This document shows positions 24,548 through 32,767 of a stretch of 64,000 bases of DNA, piece after piece. The notes beneath the pieces were generated by a model, which did no database searches, was not told the origin of the DNA, and worked only from the letters and a program-made list of their open reading frames with translations. Where the stretch lies: NCBI RefSeq assembly GCF_003032475.1, contig NZ_CP028369.1:806001-870000 (forward strand), given 5' to 3'. Origin of the DNA: Streptomyces sp. P3. GTDB taxonomy: Bacteria > Actinomycetota > Actinomycetes > Streptomycetales > Streptomycetaceae. Numbering within the stretch: the stretch's first letter is position 1; each line of letters begins with the position of its first letter. Position numbers and translations under genes: made by a program.

Positions 24548-25771
24548 ATGGACCCGTTCGACGCCGGAGCCGGAAGCATCCTGCGGCAGCCGAAGGCGGT
24601 GTGGGCGACCGCCGGCGCGTCCGTCGTCGCCTTCATGGGCATCGGCCTGGTCGACCCGATCCTGCCGTCCATCGCCCAGGGGCTGGACGCCACGGCCGGG
24701 CAGGTCTCCCTGCTCTTCACCTCCTACTTCCTGATCACCGCGATCGCGATGCTGGTCACGGGCTTCGTCTCCAGCCGCATCGGCGGCCGCCGGACGCTGC
24801 TCGCCGGCCTCGCCCTGGTCGTCGTCTTCGCGGGCCTCGCGGGCACCTCGGACTCGGTCGCGCAACTGGTCGGCTACCGCGCCGGCTGGGGGCTGGGCAA
24901 CGCCCTCTTCGTCTCCACCGCGCTCGCCGTGATCGTCGGCGCGGCGGCCGGCGGCAGCGCGGCGGCCATCCTGCTGTACGAGTCCGCCCTCGGCCTCGGC
25001 ATGGCCTGCGGACCGCTGCTCGGCGCGCTGCTCGGCGACGCCAGCTGGCGCTACCCGTTCTTCGGCACCGCGTTCCTCATGGCGATCGGCTTCCTGTGCA
25101 TCACGGTGTTCCTGAAGGAACAGCCGACGCCGGCCCGCAAGACCTCGCTGCTCGACCCGCTCAAGGCGCTCGGCCACGGCGGTCTCGCCTCCGCCGCGGC
25201 CTCGGCCTTCTTCTACAACTACACGTTCTTCACCGTGCTGGCCTTCACGCCCTTCGTGCTGGACATGACCCCCTACAGGTCGGGGGCGGTGTTCTTCGCC
25301 TGGGGCGTGCTGCTCGCGGTCTTCTCGGTGCTCGTCGCCCCGCGACTGCAGGAGCGGTTCGGCTCGCTGAAGGTGCTCGGCGGCTCGCTGCTGCTGCTCG
25401 CCGCCGACGTGCTCGTCCTCGGCTACGGCGACCACACCACGGCGGTCGTCTGCACGATCCTGTCGGGTGCGTTCATCGGCGTGAACAACACCGTCTACAC
25501 CGAGTTGGCGCTCGGCGTGTCGGACGCCCCGCGCCCGGTGGCGAGCGCCGGGTACAACTTCGTGCGGTGGTTCGCGGCCGCGGCGGCGCCCTACTTCGCG
25601 CCGAAGATCGAGGAGTGGACCGACGTCCACGTGCCGTTCGTGGTGGCGGCGGTGACGGCGGCGCTCGGCGCGGTCGTGGTCGTCGTCCGGCGCAGGGCGC
25701 TGACCGCGGAGGCACGTGAACTCGAGCCGCGCCACGCGACGGAGGACGCCGTCACGGTCTTCGCCGGCTGA
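24548..25771 (+). CDS. MFS transporter
   Basis: The ATG at 24548 gives 407 residues; GGAGGGGTGAG lies 7-17 bases upstream. About twelve transmembrane helices are present, with the MFS motif-A region in loop 2-3 (GFVSSRIGGRRTLLAG) and motif-C-like glycines in helix 5 (ESALGLGMACGPLLGALLG). It belongs to the drug/arabinose-efflux type; substrate unknown. The C-terminus is short and charged. A palindrome in the AT-rich promoter region may mediate control. Confidence 0.88.
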   Translation: MDPFDAGAGSILRQPKAVWATAGASVVAFMGIGLVDPILPSIAQGLDATAGQVSLLFTSYFLITAIAMLVTGFVSSRIGGRRTLLAGLALVVVFAGLAGTSDSVAQLVGYRAGWGLGNALFVSTALAVIVGAAAGGSAAAILLYESALGLGMACGPLLGALLGDASWRYPFFGTAFLMAIGFLCITVFLKEQPTPARKTSLLDPLKALGHGGLASAAASAFFYNYTFFTVLAFTPFVLDMTPYRSGAVFFAWGVLLAVFSVLVAPRLQERFGSLKVLGGSLLLLAADVLVLGYGDHTTAVVCTILSGAFIGVNNTVYTELALGVSDAPRPVASAGYNFVRWFAAAAAPYFAPKIEEWTDVHVPFVVAAVTAALGAVVVVVRRRALTAEARELEPRHATEDAVTVFAG

Positions 25772-25838
25772 GCCCTCCGTGCCGGCATCGCCAACCGGGC
25801 ACCGGCCACGCCGCGTTGGTGACGTTCCTCACGAGGCG

Positions 25839-26423
25839 TCAGTCGAGCGGGACGGACCTGCGGGACGGATCCCGCAGGTCCGTCCCGTTCGCCAGCCAGC
25901 GCTCCTGGAGGGCCTGGGCGCCGTGCACGCGCTTCCAGGCGGCCTCGTTCGGGGTCATGGGAAGCAGCGGCAGGAAGCGGACCGGGTCGAGGGGCTCGTC
26001 GAGGTCGAGGTCCTCGACCAGACCGCCCGGCTCGGCGACCAGGACCGAGGTGAACGGAGCGCCGGGCCACAGGGGCCCGCCCACGTCGAGGGAGGCGCCC
26101 GGAGCCACGACCACTCCCTCGACCTGCGGGGACGCGGCGAGCACGGCGAGCGGGCGGAGCGCCTTGTCCGTGTCGGCGTCGCCCGGCCGGACGGACAGGA
26201 GCAGTTCGGCGCGCGGGCCCTTCACCGGGTCCGCGAGCACCGCCGTGGGGTCGCTCATCGGCTGCGCGGACATGCCGAGCGTGGCGTAGCGGACGATGTC
26301 GCCCTCACGAAAACGCAGCACCTCGACGCGGTCCGCGCCGAGGAAGGTGACCGCCGCGCGGGCGTCCGGCTCGCCCAGCGCCGTGTGCAGACGGGCCTCG
26401 ACCAGAGGAAGAACATCAGCCAT
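25839..26423 (-). CDS. Suppressor-of-fused (SUFU) domain protein
   Basis: The ATG at 26421-26423 gives 194 residues (upstream TTG is weaker). The SUFU fold is recognised from VEVLRFREGDIVRYATLGMS, GPRAELLLSVRP and the C-terminal LPMTPNEAAWKRVHGAQAL segment. Bacterial SUFU proteins are often associated with toxin immunity, but stand-alone copies like this one are common in streptomycetes. No toxin gene lies beside it. The last codons form one arm of a strong hairpin. Confidence 0.85.
   Translation of the reverse strand: MADVLPLVEARLHTALGEPDARAAVTFLGADRVEVLRFREGDIVRYATLGMSAQPMSDPTAVLADPVKGPRAELLLSVRPGDADTDKALRPLAVLAASPQVEGVVVAPGASLDVGGPLWPGAPFTSVLVAEPGGLVEDLDLDEPLDPVRFLPLLPMTPNEAAWKRVHGAQALQERWLANGTDLRDPSRRSVPLD
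25848..25887. terminator. 18-bp perfect hairpin inside the SUFU 3' coding end
   Basis: CGGGACGGACCTGCGGGA (25848-25865) pairs perfectly with TCCCGCAGGTCCGTCCCG (25870-25887) around CGGA. It lies within the last codons of the SUFU gene and 77 bases after the convergent MFS stop, so it probably terminates the MFS transcript while also encoding protein. Confidence 0.8.
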
Positions 26424-26913
26424 GCGGCGAGCATAGAACTCGTCAGTGCACGGCAAAGCAGCACCTTGACACTTCGGTCGACTGCTACTCTGGCCCGGTG
26501 GTTCGGGGCAGCACGCTGAAGCGTCGCGATCTTGCCCCGACGCAGACGAGACTCCCTCACGAGGGACCGGCTGGAGGAGGTGGGGCTGTCATGGATCGAA
26601 GTCACCCGTGCAGTACCACTCGCTCTTCCAACCACTGACGCAACTGCTCTGGCCTCTTCGCCTCCGGCTGGTCGCCGACTCTCGCGCTCATCTTCATGCG
26701 GAAGAGCACTTCGTTTCGTATTGCCTGATCTGTCTCATCTGAATCAGTAGCGAAGCTCGCCACCGCGACGGAGCGGTGCTCCCCGCTTTGTGGACGTGCC
26801 AAACCTCTTTCCCCGCCTCGATGGCCGGGGAGACGCCGAGTCAGGACGTCCTCATTCCGGGCAGTTCCACCCGTCGTGGCGGTCTTTCTTTGCTCGTCGC
26901 GAAGGAGCCTGCC
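26424..26913 (+). promoter_or_regulatory. 490-base corA leader region
   Basis: The gap between the divergent SUFU and corA genes contains a consensus -35 TTGACA at 26466-26471 (TACTCT follows at a short 14-base spacer), the leader ORF at 26591, and CACCGC-GACGGA-GCGGTG hairpin near 26760. A long structured leader before a magnesium channel gene suggests post-initiation control. It does not match the M-box consensus as far as I can see. Confidence 0.4.
26591..26638 (+). CDS. Putative 15-residue leader peptide upstream of corA
   Basis: ATG is preceded by GGAGGAGG (26573-26580), the best Shine-Dalgarno in the region, and encodes MDRSHPCSTTRSSNH before TGA. It begins 323 bases before corA. The peptide has several rare-type codons but no proline run like enterobacterial MgtL. 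A role in attenuation is hypothetical. Confidence 0.35.
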   Translation: MDRSHPCSTTRSSNH

Positions 26914-28044
26914 ATGTCGATGATCCGCGACCTCCGTGCCGTCGTCCGCCCCGCCCGCCCCTCCCTGCGCAAGGGGGGCGGGCGTACGGACAACGGCGCC
27001 TACGACACCACCCGCGACCCCGCCACGCCGTCGGCCGTCGTCGACTGCGCGGTCTACCGCGACGGCGCCCGTGTCGGGTTCGCGCAGGCGCCGACCCCGC
27101 AGGAGGCCATGCGTCAGGTGCGGCGTGACGGAGGCTTCGTGTGGATCGGGCTGCACGAGCCGACCGAGGCCGAATTCGCCGGTATCGCCGCCGAGTTCGG
27201 GCTGCACCCGCTGGCCGTGGAGGACGCGGTGCAGGCCCACCAGCGGCCCAAGCTGGAGCGTTACGACGACTCCCTCTTCACCGTCTTCAAGACGATCCAC
27301 TACATCGAGCACGACCGGCTGACGGCCAACAGCGAGGTCGTCGAGACCGGTGAGGTCATGTGCTTCACCGGCAAGGACTTCTTCATCACCGTGCGGCACG
27401 GCGGCCAGGGCTCGCTGCGCGCACTGCGTCACCGCCTCCAGGACGACCCCGAACTGCTCGCCAAGGGCCCCTCGGCGGTGCTGCACGCCATCGCCGACCA
27501 CGTGGTCGACGGCTACATCGCGGTCGCGGACGCCGTGCAGGACGACATCGACGAGGTCGAGACAGAGGTGTTCTCGCCCGGCCGCAAAGGCGCCCCGCGT
27601 GGCACGGACGCCGGCCGGATCTACCAACTCAAGCGTGAGGTACTGGAGTTCAAGCGTGCGGTGTCGCCGCTGCTGCGGCCCATGCAGCTGCTGAGCGAGC
27701 GGCCGATGCGGCTGGTCGACCCCGACATCCAGAAGTACTTCCGCGACGTCGCCGACCACCTGGCCCGGGTCCAGGAGCAGGTGATCGGCTTCGACGAACT
27801 GCTCAACTCGATCCTCCAGGCCAACCTCGCGCAGGCCTCCGTCGCGCAGAACGAGGACATGCGCAAGATCACCTCCTGGGCCGCCATCATCGCCGTGCCG
27901 ACGATGGTCTGCGGGGTGTACGGCATGAACTTCGACTACATGCCCGAGCTGCACTGGAAGTACGGCTACCCCGTCGTCATGTCGGCCATGGTGGCCCTGT
28001 GTGTGGGCATCCACCGCACCCTGAAGCGCAACGGCTGGCTCTGA
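26914..28044 (+). CDS. corA: CorA-type magnesium/cobalt channel
   Basis: The ATG at 26914, behind GAAGGAG, gives 376 residues. A large soluble funnel domain is followed by two C-terminal helices joined by the signature GMN (337-339, YGMNFDYMPEL). The protein ends KRNGWL, typical of CorA family members that form pentameric Mg2+/Co2+ channels in the inner membrane. The long upstream leader with a small ORF suggests regulated expression. An IS630 element is inserted 13 bases after the stop. Confidence 0.93.
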   Translation: MSMIRDLRAVVRPARPSLRKGGGRTDNGAYDTTRDPATPSAVVDCAVYRDGARVGFAQAPTPQEAMRQVRRDGGFVWIGLHEPTEAEFAGIAAEFGLHPLAVEDAVQAHQRPKLERYDDSLFTVFKTIHYIEHDRLTANSEVVETGEVMCFTGKDFFITVRHGGQGSLRALRHRLQDDPELLAKGPSAVLHAIADHVVDGYIAVADAVQDDIDEVETEVFSPGRKGAPRGTDAGRIYQLKREVLEFKRAVSPLLRPMQLLSERPMRLVDPDIQKYFRDVADHLARVQEQVIGFDELLNSILQANLAQASVAQNEDMRKITSWAAIIAVPTMVCGVYGMNFDYMPELHWKYGYPVVMSAMVALCVGIHRTLKRNGWL

Positions 28045-28057
28045 GGACGCCGGGCTA

Positions 28058-29211
28058 GTGTCCTGCGCCAGTAGTTGATCGTTAGTAGTTGTGTGACTTC
28101 TGCTGCTGGTGCGTCAGTTCCTCGTCGGGGCCCGAAGCTGGAACCGTTGCTGCTGTCTGATGACGAGCGGGCGGAGTTGGAGCGGTGGACGCGTAGGGCG
28201 ACATCGGCCCAGGCCGTGGCCTTGCGGGCGCGGATTGTGCTGGCGTGCGCTGGTCCGGAGGTACCGCCAATCGTCGTGGTCGCCCGCGAGTTGCGGGTGG
28301 CCGCCGACACCGTCCGTAAGTGGCGGCGGCGGTTTTTGGCGGAGCGGCTGGACGGCCTGGTCGACGAGCCCCGGCCGGGCCGGCCGCCCACCATCAGCGT
28401 CGACCAGGTGGAGGCGGTCGTGGTCACGACGCTGGAGGAGATCCCGAAGAACGCCACCCACTGGTCGCGGAAGTCGATGGCGGAGCACAGCGGCCTGTCG
28501 AAGTCCACGGTCGGCCGGATCTGGCGGAAGTTCCAGCTCAAGCCGCATCTGGCGGACACGTTCAAGCTGTCGACGGATCCGTTGTTCGTGGAGAAGGTCT
28601 ACGACGTCGTGGGTCTGTACTTCAACCCGCCCGAGGGTGCGGTGGTCCTCTCGGTGGACGAGAAGTCGCAGATCCAGGCCCTGGACCGGTCGCAGCCGGT
28701 GCTGCCGATAATGCCGGGCATGCCCGAGCGGCGTACTCACGACTACGTCCGCAACGGCCTGACCACCTTGTTCGCCGCGTTCGATGTCGCCACCGGCGAG
28801 GTGATCAGTGCCCTGCACCGTCGGCATCGGGCCGTGGAGTTCAAGAAGTTCCTGATCCGGATCGACAAGGAGGTGCCCGCGCACCTGCAGGTCCACTTGA
28901 TCGTGGACAATTACGGCACTCACAAGACTCCCGCGATCAAGGCCTGGCTGGCCAAACACCCCAGGTTCGAGCTGCACTTCACCCCGACCGGCTCCTCCTG
29001 GATCAACCAGGTCGAGCGGTGGTTCGGCTACCTGGCCCACCAGATGATCCGCCGCGGCGCACACAAGAACATCCAGGCCCTCGAAGCCGACATTCGGGCA
29101 TGGGTCAAGGACTGGAACAAAGAACCCAAGCCGTTCATCTGGACCAAGACAGCCCAAGAGATCCTCGACTCCCTTGCCCGCTTCTGCCGACGGATCTCTG
29201 GCGCAGGACAC
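28058..29211 (+). mobile_element. IS630-family insertion sequence, intact
   Basis: The element is 1,154 bp with perfect 14-bp terminal inverted repeats (GTGTCCTGCGCCAG at the left, its complement at the right). It is flanked by TA on each side (28056-28057 and 29212-29213), the duplicated target typical of IS630/Tc1. One transposase gene fills it. Perfect ends and an open frame suggest recent, possibly active, insertion. Confidence 0.93.
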
Positions 29212-29214
29212 TAG
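28093..29214 (+). CDS. IS630-family transposase
   Basis: The chosen start is GTG at 28093 (373 residues); TTG at 28075 is also possible. The N-terminus has a helix-turn-helix ([20 protein letters not shown]) and a second HTH. The DDE domain shows Asp in [14 protein letters not shown], Asp in [11 protein letters not shown] and Glu in [11 protein letters not shown], matching the DD(34)E layout of IS630. The stop TAG consists of the duplicated target TA plus the next flanking G, so the ORF runs through the terminal repeat. Confidence 0.94.
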   Translation: MTSAAGASVPRRGPKLEPLLLSDDERAELERWTRRATSAQAVALRARIVLACAGPEVPPIVVVARELRVAADTVRKWRRRFLAERLDGLVDEPRPGRPPTISVDQVEAVVVTTLEEIPKNATHWSRKSMAEHSGLSKSTVGRIWRKFQLKPHLADTFKLSTDPLFVEKVYDVVGLYFNPPEGAVVLSVDEKSQIQALDRSQPVLPIMPGMPERRTHDYVRNGLTTLFAAFDVATGEVISALHRRHRAVEFKKFLIRIDKEVPAHLQVHLIVDNYGTHKTPAIKAWLAKHPRFELHFTPTGSSWINQVERWFGYLAHQMIRRGAHKNIQALEADIRAWVKDWNKEPKPFIWTKTAQEILDSLARFCRRISGAGH

Positions 29215-29217
29215 GCT
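29212..29217 (+). promoter_or_regulatory. -10 hexamer TAGGCT of a leaderless gene, rebuilt at the IS junction
   Basis: TAGGCT lies 6 bases before the ATG at 29224, the usual spacing for leaderless streptomycete promoters. Its first two bases are the duplicated TA of the IS630 insertion, so the element replaced everything upstream of the -10 box. Confidence 0.6.
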
Positions 29218-29223
29218 GGCGCC

Positions 29224-29769
29224 ATGACTAGCGAGCTGATCGGCCGGGCCCAAGGGGACCGGGCTCTCGTCGAGCGGGCACTCGTCGAGGAGGCCACCAA
29301 GAAGTCCGGCCTCGTCTGGGTCCGGGGCGCCGGCGAGACGGCCGCGCGTGCGCTGTGGCACGTCTGGCACGAGGGCGCGGCCTGTCTGGTCGGCGACGGG
29401 CCGGGCGAGCAGCCGCTGCCGGGGCTCGTCGAGGGCGGCTCGGCCGAGGTCACCGTCCGCAGCAAGGACAAGGGCGGCCGGCTGGTCTCCTGGACGGCGC
29501 GGACCGTCGAGCTCGCGCCCGGCTCCGAGGCGTGGGAGGCGGCCGTCGCCGAGCTCAGGGGGAAGCGGCTGAACGCGCCCGACGGCGAGGCCATGACGGA
29601 GCGTTGGGCCCGGGAGTGCCGGGTGCTCCGGCTGGAGCCGACCGGCGGCACCTCGCCGCTGCCCGACGGGGACCTGGCCGCGGCGCCCGTTCCCACCCCG
29701 GCCACGACACGTGAGGCGGCGCCGGCCGCGCTCCCGAAGCTGCTGCTGAGGAAGCGCAGACGGAAGTAG
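29224..29769 (+). CDS. Conserved hypothetical protein
   Basis: This 181-residue protein starts at a probably leaderless ATG. It contains TKKSGLVWVRGAGETAARALWHVWHEG and SWTARTVELAPGS, features that loosely recall FMN-binding split-barrel proteins, followed by an Ala/Pro segment and a basic tail KLLLRKRRRK. I do not recognise a firm function. Its native -35 region was displaced by the IS630 insertion, so expression may now depend on the element's end. Confidence 0.7.
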   Translation: MTSELIGRAQGDRALVERALVEEATKKSGLVWVRGAGETAARALWHVWHEGAACLVGDGPGEQPLPGLVEGGSAEVTVRSKDKGGRLVSWTARTVELAPGSEAWEAAVAELRGKRLNAPDGEAMTERWARECRVLRLEPTGGTSPLPDGDLAAAPVPTPATTREAAPAALPKLLLRKRRRK

Positions 29770-29804
29770 GCGCCCGGCGGCCGGGGACGTCCCTGGCGGC
29801 ACCG

Positions 29805-30554
29805 CTAGGACGTAGGGAGCTGCTTGCCGTAGTCCACCGTCTCGCCCTTCGCCGGTTCCTGGAGGGCGAAGTCCTTGCCCCAGGCCGAGAAGCTCAGCGT
29901 GCCCGCCCCGCCGGCGCGTTCCAGGCGCAGTGGGTACGGCTTGCCCTCCAGCGACACGTCCAGCGTGCCGCCGGAGCCGCCGTCGCCGGTGATGCGGACC
30001 GTGCGGACGCCGGACTGCTCGTGGTGGCCGTCGGTGTCCAGCGAGCCGTGCAGCGTCAGCAGACCGTCGAGCAGGAGATCCTTGTCCGTGAAGCCGCTGA
30101 ACTTCTTGTACGACGGGTCGCCCGTCGGCACCTTCACATACTTGCCGTCGAGCTTGTCCCCGGCCGCCGCGTCCTTGCCGTCGTCGGACTCGGCGTCCTC
30201 GTGCTTCCAGAACGCCGCGTCGGCCTTCAGGAACAGCTGCTCGCCGACCCGCAGCAGATGGAAGGTGGCCCCCTCGGCGGTGACCGAGCCGGTGGCGCCG
30301 TCCGCCTTCAGACGCATGTCGAGCTTGTACGTGCGTCCGCTGGTGACCACGTTCCCCGACAGGCGCACCGCGTCGACCGAGCCCGCCGCCGTCTTCGTCC
30401 TCGCCTGGATCTCCTGGGCGGGGAGTCTGCCCACCCCGTTGGTGCCCGCGTCCGGATCCTCACTGCATCCCGTCAGTCCCAGACCCACGGCCAGCGCGCA
30501 CAGCACGCTCACCAGCGGGACCCGGCGCGCACGGTTCTGGGGAATCGCAGTCAC
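29805..30554 (-). CDS. Lipoprotein, LppX/LolA-like fold
   Basis: The GTG at 30552-30554 gives 249 residues with a classical lipoprotein signal (VPLVSVLCALAVGLGLTGC, Cys30). The mature part alternates strands such as TYKLDMRLKADGATGSV and ATFHLLRVGEQLFLKADAAFW, resembling LppX/LprG/LolA-type lipid-binding lipoproteins common in actinobacteria. The larger upstream open frame is a shadow of the divergent gene. Ligand and role are unknown. Confidence 0.8.
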   Translation of the reverse strand: MTAIPQNRARRVPLVSVLCALAVGLGLTGCSEDPDAGTNGVGRLPAQEIQARTKTAAGSVDAVRLSGNVVTSGRTYKLDMRLKADGATGSVTAEGATFHLLRVGEQLFLKADAAFWKHEDAESDDGKDAAAGDKLDGKYVKVPTGDPSYKKFSGFTDKDLLLDGLLTLHGSLDTDGHHEQSGVRTVRITGDGGSGGTLDVSLEGKPYPLRLERAGGAGTLSFSAWGKDFALQEPAKGETVDYGKQLPTS

Positions 30555-30749
30555 AGGGAGAGTCGCCTTTCTCCGGGGGTGTGCCGAGCGGCGTACGGCA
30601 GCGTACCGGGGTCGCGGAGCACCGGCGGAGCCAGTCCGTCCGGACCGCCCACCAGGGCGTATCCGATCGGGACGGGCTAGCCTTAAGCCCGCACCAGCGG
30701 GCATTCGGGAGAAGTACGTCACCCCTGACGCCGAGGACGGTCGCTCCCG

Positions 30750-30821
30750 GGAGAAGTCCGGGGAGAGGTTGCTGGAGAGGTCCGTGGAGAGGGCCCTGGA
30801 GATGTCCGTGGAGAAGTCTGC
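30750..30821 (+). repeat. Six tandem 12-bp repeats in the MgtE-N leader
   Basis: Six consecutive 12-mers close to GGAGAGGTCCGT run up to the Shine-Dalgarno of the next gene; a partial seventh supplies the AAGGAGG itself. Each unit contains a GGAGA core, so the leader carries several ribosome-binding-site-like sequences. The frame stays open through the repeats (a 4-residue ERSV-like period), but I see no start signal for it. Confidence 0.75.
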
Positions 30822-30839
30822 AGAGAAGGAGGTGCGGTG

Positions 30840-32135
30840 ATGGCAGCGGGCGCCCCGCGGATCTTCGTCTCGCATCTCTCCGGCATCCCCGTGTTCGATC
30901 CGAACGGCGACCAGGTGGGCCGGGTGCGCGACCTCGTCGTCGTGCTGCGCGTGGGCCGGCGGCCGCCCCGGGTGCTCGGGCTGGTCGTCGAACTGTCCAC
31001 GCGGCGGCGCATCTTCCTGCCGATGACCCGGGTCACCGGCATCGAGTCCGGGCAGGTCATCACCACCGGCGTGCTCAACGTCCGGCGCTTCGAGCAGCGG
31101 CCGACCGAGCGGCTGGCCTTCGGGGAGTTGCTCGACCGGCGGGTCACACTCGTCGAGACCGGTGAGGAGGTCAGCGTCCTCGACGTGTCGGTGCAGCAGC
31201 TGCCGGCCCGCCGGGACTGGGAGATCGACCGGGTCTTCGTCCGCAAGGGCAAGAAGGCGACCGCCTTCCGGCGGGCCAAGGGCGAGACGCTGACCGTGGA
31301 GTGGTCGGCGGTCACCGGGTTCTCGCTGGAGGAGCACGGGCAGGGCGCGGAGAGCCTGCTGGCCACCTTCGAGCAGTTGCGCCCCGCCGACCTCGCCAAC
31401 GTCCTGCACCACCTGTCGCCCAAGCGGCGCGCCGAGGTGGCCGCGGCCCTCGACGACGACCGCCTCGCCGACGTCCTCGAGGAGCTCCCGGAGGACGACC
31501 AGATCGAGATTCTCGGCAAGCTGAAGGAGGAGCGCGCCGCGGACGTCCTGGAGGCCATGGACCCCGACGACGCCGCCGACCTGCTGTCCGAGCTCCCGGA
31601 ACAGGACCAGGAACGGCTGCTGAGTCTGATGGAGCCCGCGGACGCGGCCGACATGCGGCGTCTGATGGCCTACGAGGAGCACACCGCGGGCGGTCTGATG
31701 ACCACCGAGCCGATCGTCCTGCGGCCGGACGCCACCGTCGCCGACGCCCTCGCGCGCGTACGCAACCGCGACCTCTCCCCTGCGCTCGCCGCGCAGGTCT
31801 ACGTCTGCCGCCCGCCCGACGAGACGCCGACCGGCAAGTACCTCGGCACGGTCCACTTCCAGCGGCTGCTGCGCGACCCGCCGTACACCCTGGTCAGCTC
31901 CATCATCGACGACGACCTGCAGGCCCTGGCGCCGGACGCGGCGCTGCCGGTCGTCGCCGGGTTCTTCGCGACGTACGACATGGTCGCGGCCCCCGTCGTC
32001 GACGAGGCGGGCTCGCTGCTGGGCGCGGTGACCGTGGACGACGTCCTGGACCACATGCTGCCCGAGGACTGGCGGGAGACGGAGTTCCACCTCGACGAGG
32101 GCGCGACCGAGGCGGTGGGCCCGCATGACTCCTGA
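30840..32135 (+). CDS. MgtE-N/CBS/PRC-barrel protein without channel domain
   Basis: The ATG at 30840 lies 7 bases after AAGGAGG and gives 431 residues. An N-terminal PRC-barrel-like region (about 1-165) is followed by the MgtE_N superhelix (FEQLRPADLANVLHHLSPKRRA, LEELPEDDQIEILGKL) and paired CBS domains ending DDVLDHMLPEDW. The transmembrane MgtE pore is absent, so this is a regulatory or scaffold relative, as in mycobacterial Rv1232c. Its stop overlaps the next start by 11 bases. Confidence 0.88.
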   Translation: MAAGAPRIFVSHLSGIPVFDPNGDQVGRVRDLVVVLRVGRRPPRVLGLVVELSTRRRIFLPMTRVTGIESGQVITTGVLNVRRFEQRPTERLAFGELLDRRVTLVETGEEVSVLDVSVQQLPARRDWEIDRVFVRKGKKATAFRRAKGETLTVEWSAVTGFSLEEHGQGAESLLATFEQLRPADLANVLHHLSPKRRAEVAAALDDDRLADVLEELPEDDQIEILGKLKEERAADVLEAMDPDDAADLLSELPEQDQERLLSLMEPADAADMRRLMAYEEHTAGGLMTTEPIVLRPDATVADALARVRNRDLSPALAAQVYVCRPPDETPTGKYLGTVHFQRLLRDPPYTLVSSIIDDDLQALAPDAALPVVAGFFATYDMVAAPVVDEAGSLLGAVTVDDVLDHMLPEDWRETEFHLDEGATEAVGPHDS

Positions 32136-32724
32136 GCGCGAGAGCGGCGGGCGCGCCGAGCGGGCCCCGGTCGGCGCCACGGCGTCCAGCCGCCACCGGG
32201 CCCGGCTGGACCAGCCGCGACCGCCCCGGCACCGGATCCTGCCCGAGTGGGACCCGGAGGCCTTCGGACGGCTGTCGGAGCGCATCGCGCGCTTCCTGGG
32301 CACCGGACGGTTCATCGTCTGGATGACGATCGTCATCATCGTCTGGGTCCTGTGGAACATCTTCGCCCCGCGCGACCTGCGCTTCGACAACTACCCGTTC
32401 ATCTTCCTGACCCTGATGCTCTCGCTCCAGGCCTCCTACGCGGCCCCGCTGATCCTGCTCGCGCAGAACCGGCAGGACGACCGCGACCGGGTGAACCTGG
32501 AACAGGACCGCAAGCAGAACGAGCGGTCCATCGCCGACACCGAGTATCTGACCCGGGAGATCGCCGCCCTGCGGATCGGTCTCGGCGAGGTCGCCACCCG
32601 CGACTGGATCCGCTCCGAGCTCCAGGACATGGTCAAGGAGCTGGAGGAACGGCGGGACGGGCGCCACGAACATGCCGTATTCCCGGCAGAACGGTCGCGG
32701 GGACGTGACGTAGACGACCGGTGA
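32125..32724 (+). CDS. DUF1003 membrane protein
   Basis: The 199-residue protein has a basic N-terminus, two transmembrane helices (FIVWMTIVIIVWVLWNIFAP, YPFIFLTLMLSLQASYAAPLI) and a charged coiled-coil tail (NRQDDRDRVNLEQDRKQNER). This is the DUF1003 pattern. It is translationally coupled to the MgtE-N/CBS protein, an arrangement also kept in mycobacteria, so the pair probably works together at the membrane. The function is unknown. Confidence 0.9.
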   Translation: MTPERESGGRAERAPVGATASSRHRARLDQPRPPRHRILPEWDPEAFGRLSERIARFLGTGRFIVWMTIVIIVWVLWNIFAPRDLRFDNYPFIFLTLMLSLQASYAAPLILLAQNRQDDRDRVNLEQDRKQNERSIADTEYLTREIAALRIGLGEVATRDWIRSELQDMVKELEERRDGRHEHAVFPAERSRGRDVDDR

Positions 32725-32754
32725 CGGGCTTACCGGGGCCACCGCGGCGCGCCG

Positions 32755-32760
32755 TACCAT
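32755..32760 (+). promoter_or_regulatory. Candidate -10 (TACCAT) for leaderless mrp
   Basis: TACCAT lies 7 bases before the mrp ATG, and no Shine-Dalgarno is present, which together suggest a leaderless transcript. The -35 is not clear. Confidence 0.45.
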
Positions 32761-32767
32761 CGTGCTT

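Noticed and set aside
26424..26913. M-box (ykoK) magnesium riboswitch before corA
   Set aside because: The conserved M-box core sequence could not be found, so only an unspecified leader is reported.
30717..30840. Possible small ORF encoding 4-residue repeats before the MgtE-N gene
   Set aside because: No start codon with a site; the repeats are better read as an untranslated leader.
30554..32390. Upstream extension of the lipoprotein frame across the MgtE-N gene
   Set aside because: The lipoprotein signal peptide fixes the start at 30554, and the extension is antisense to real genes.
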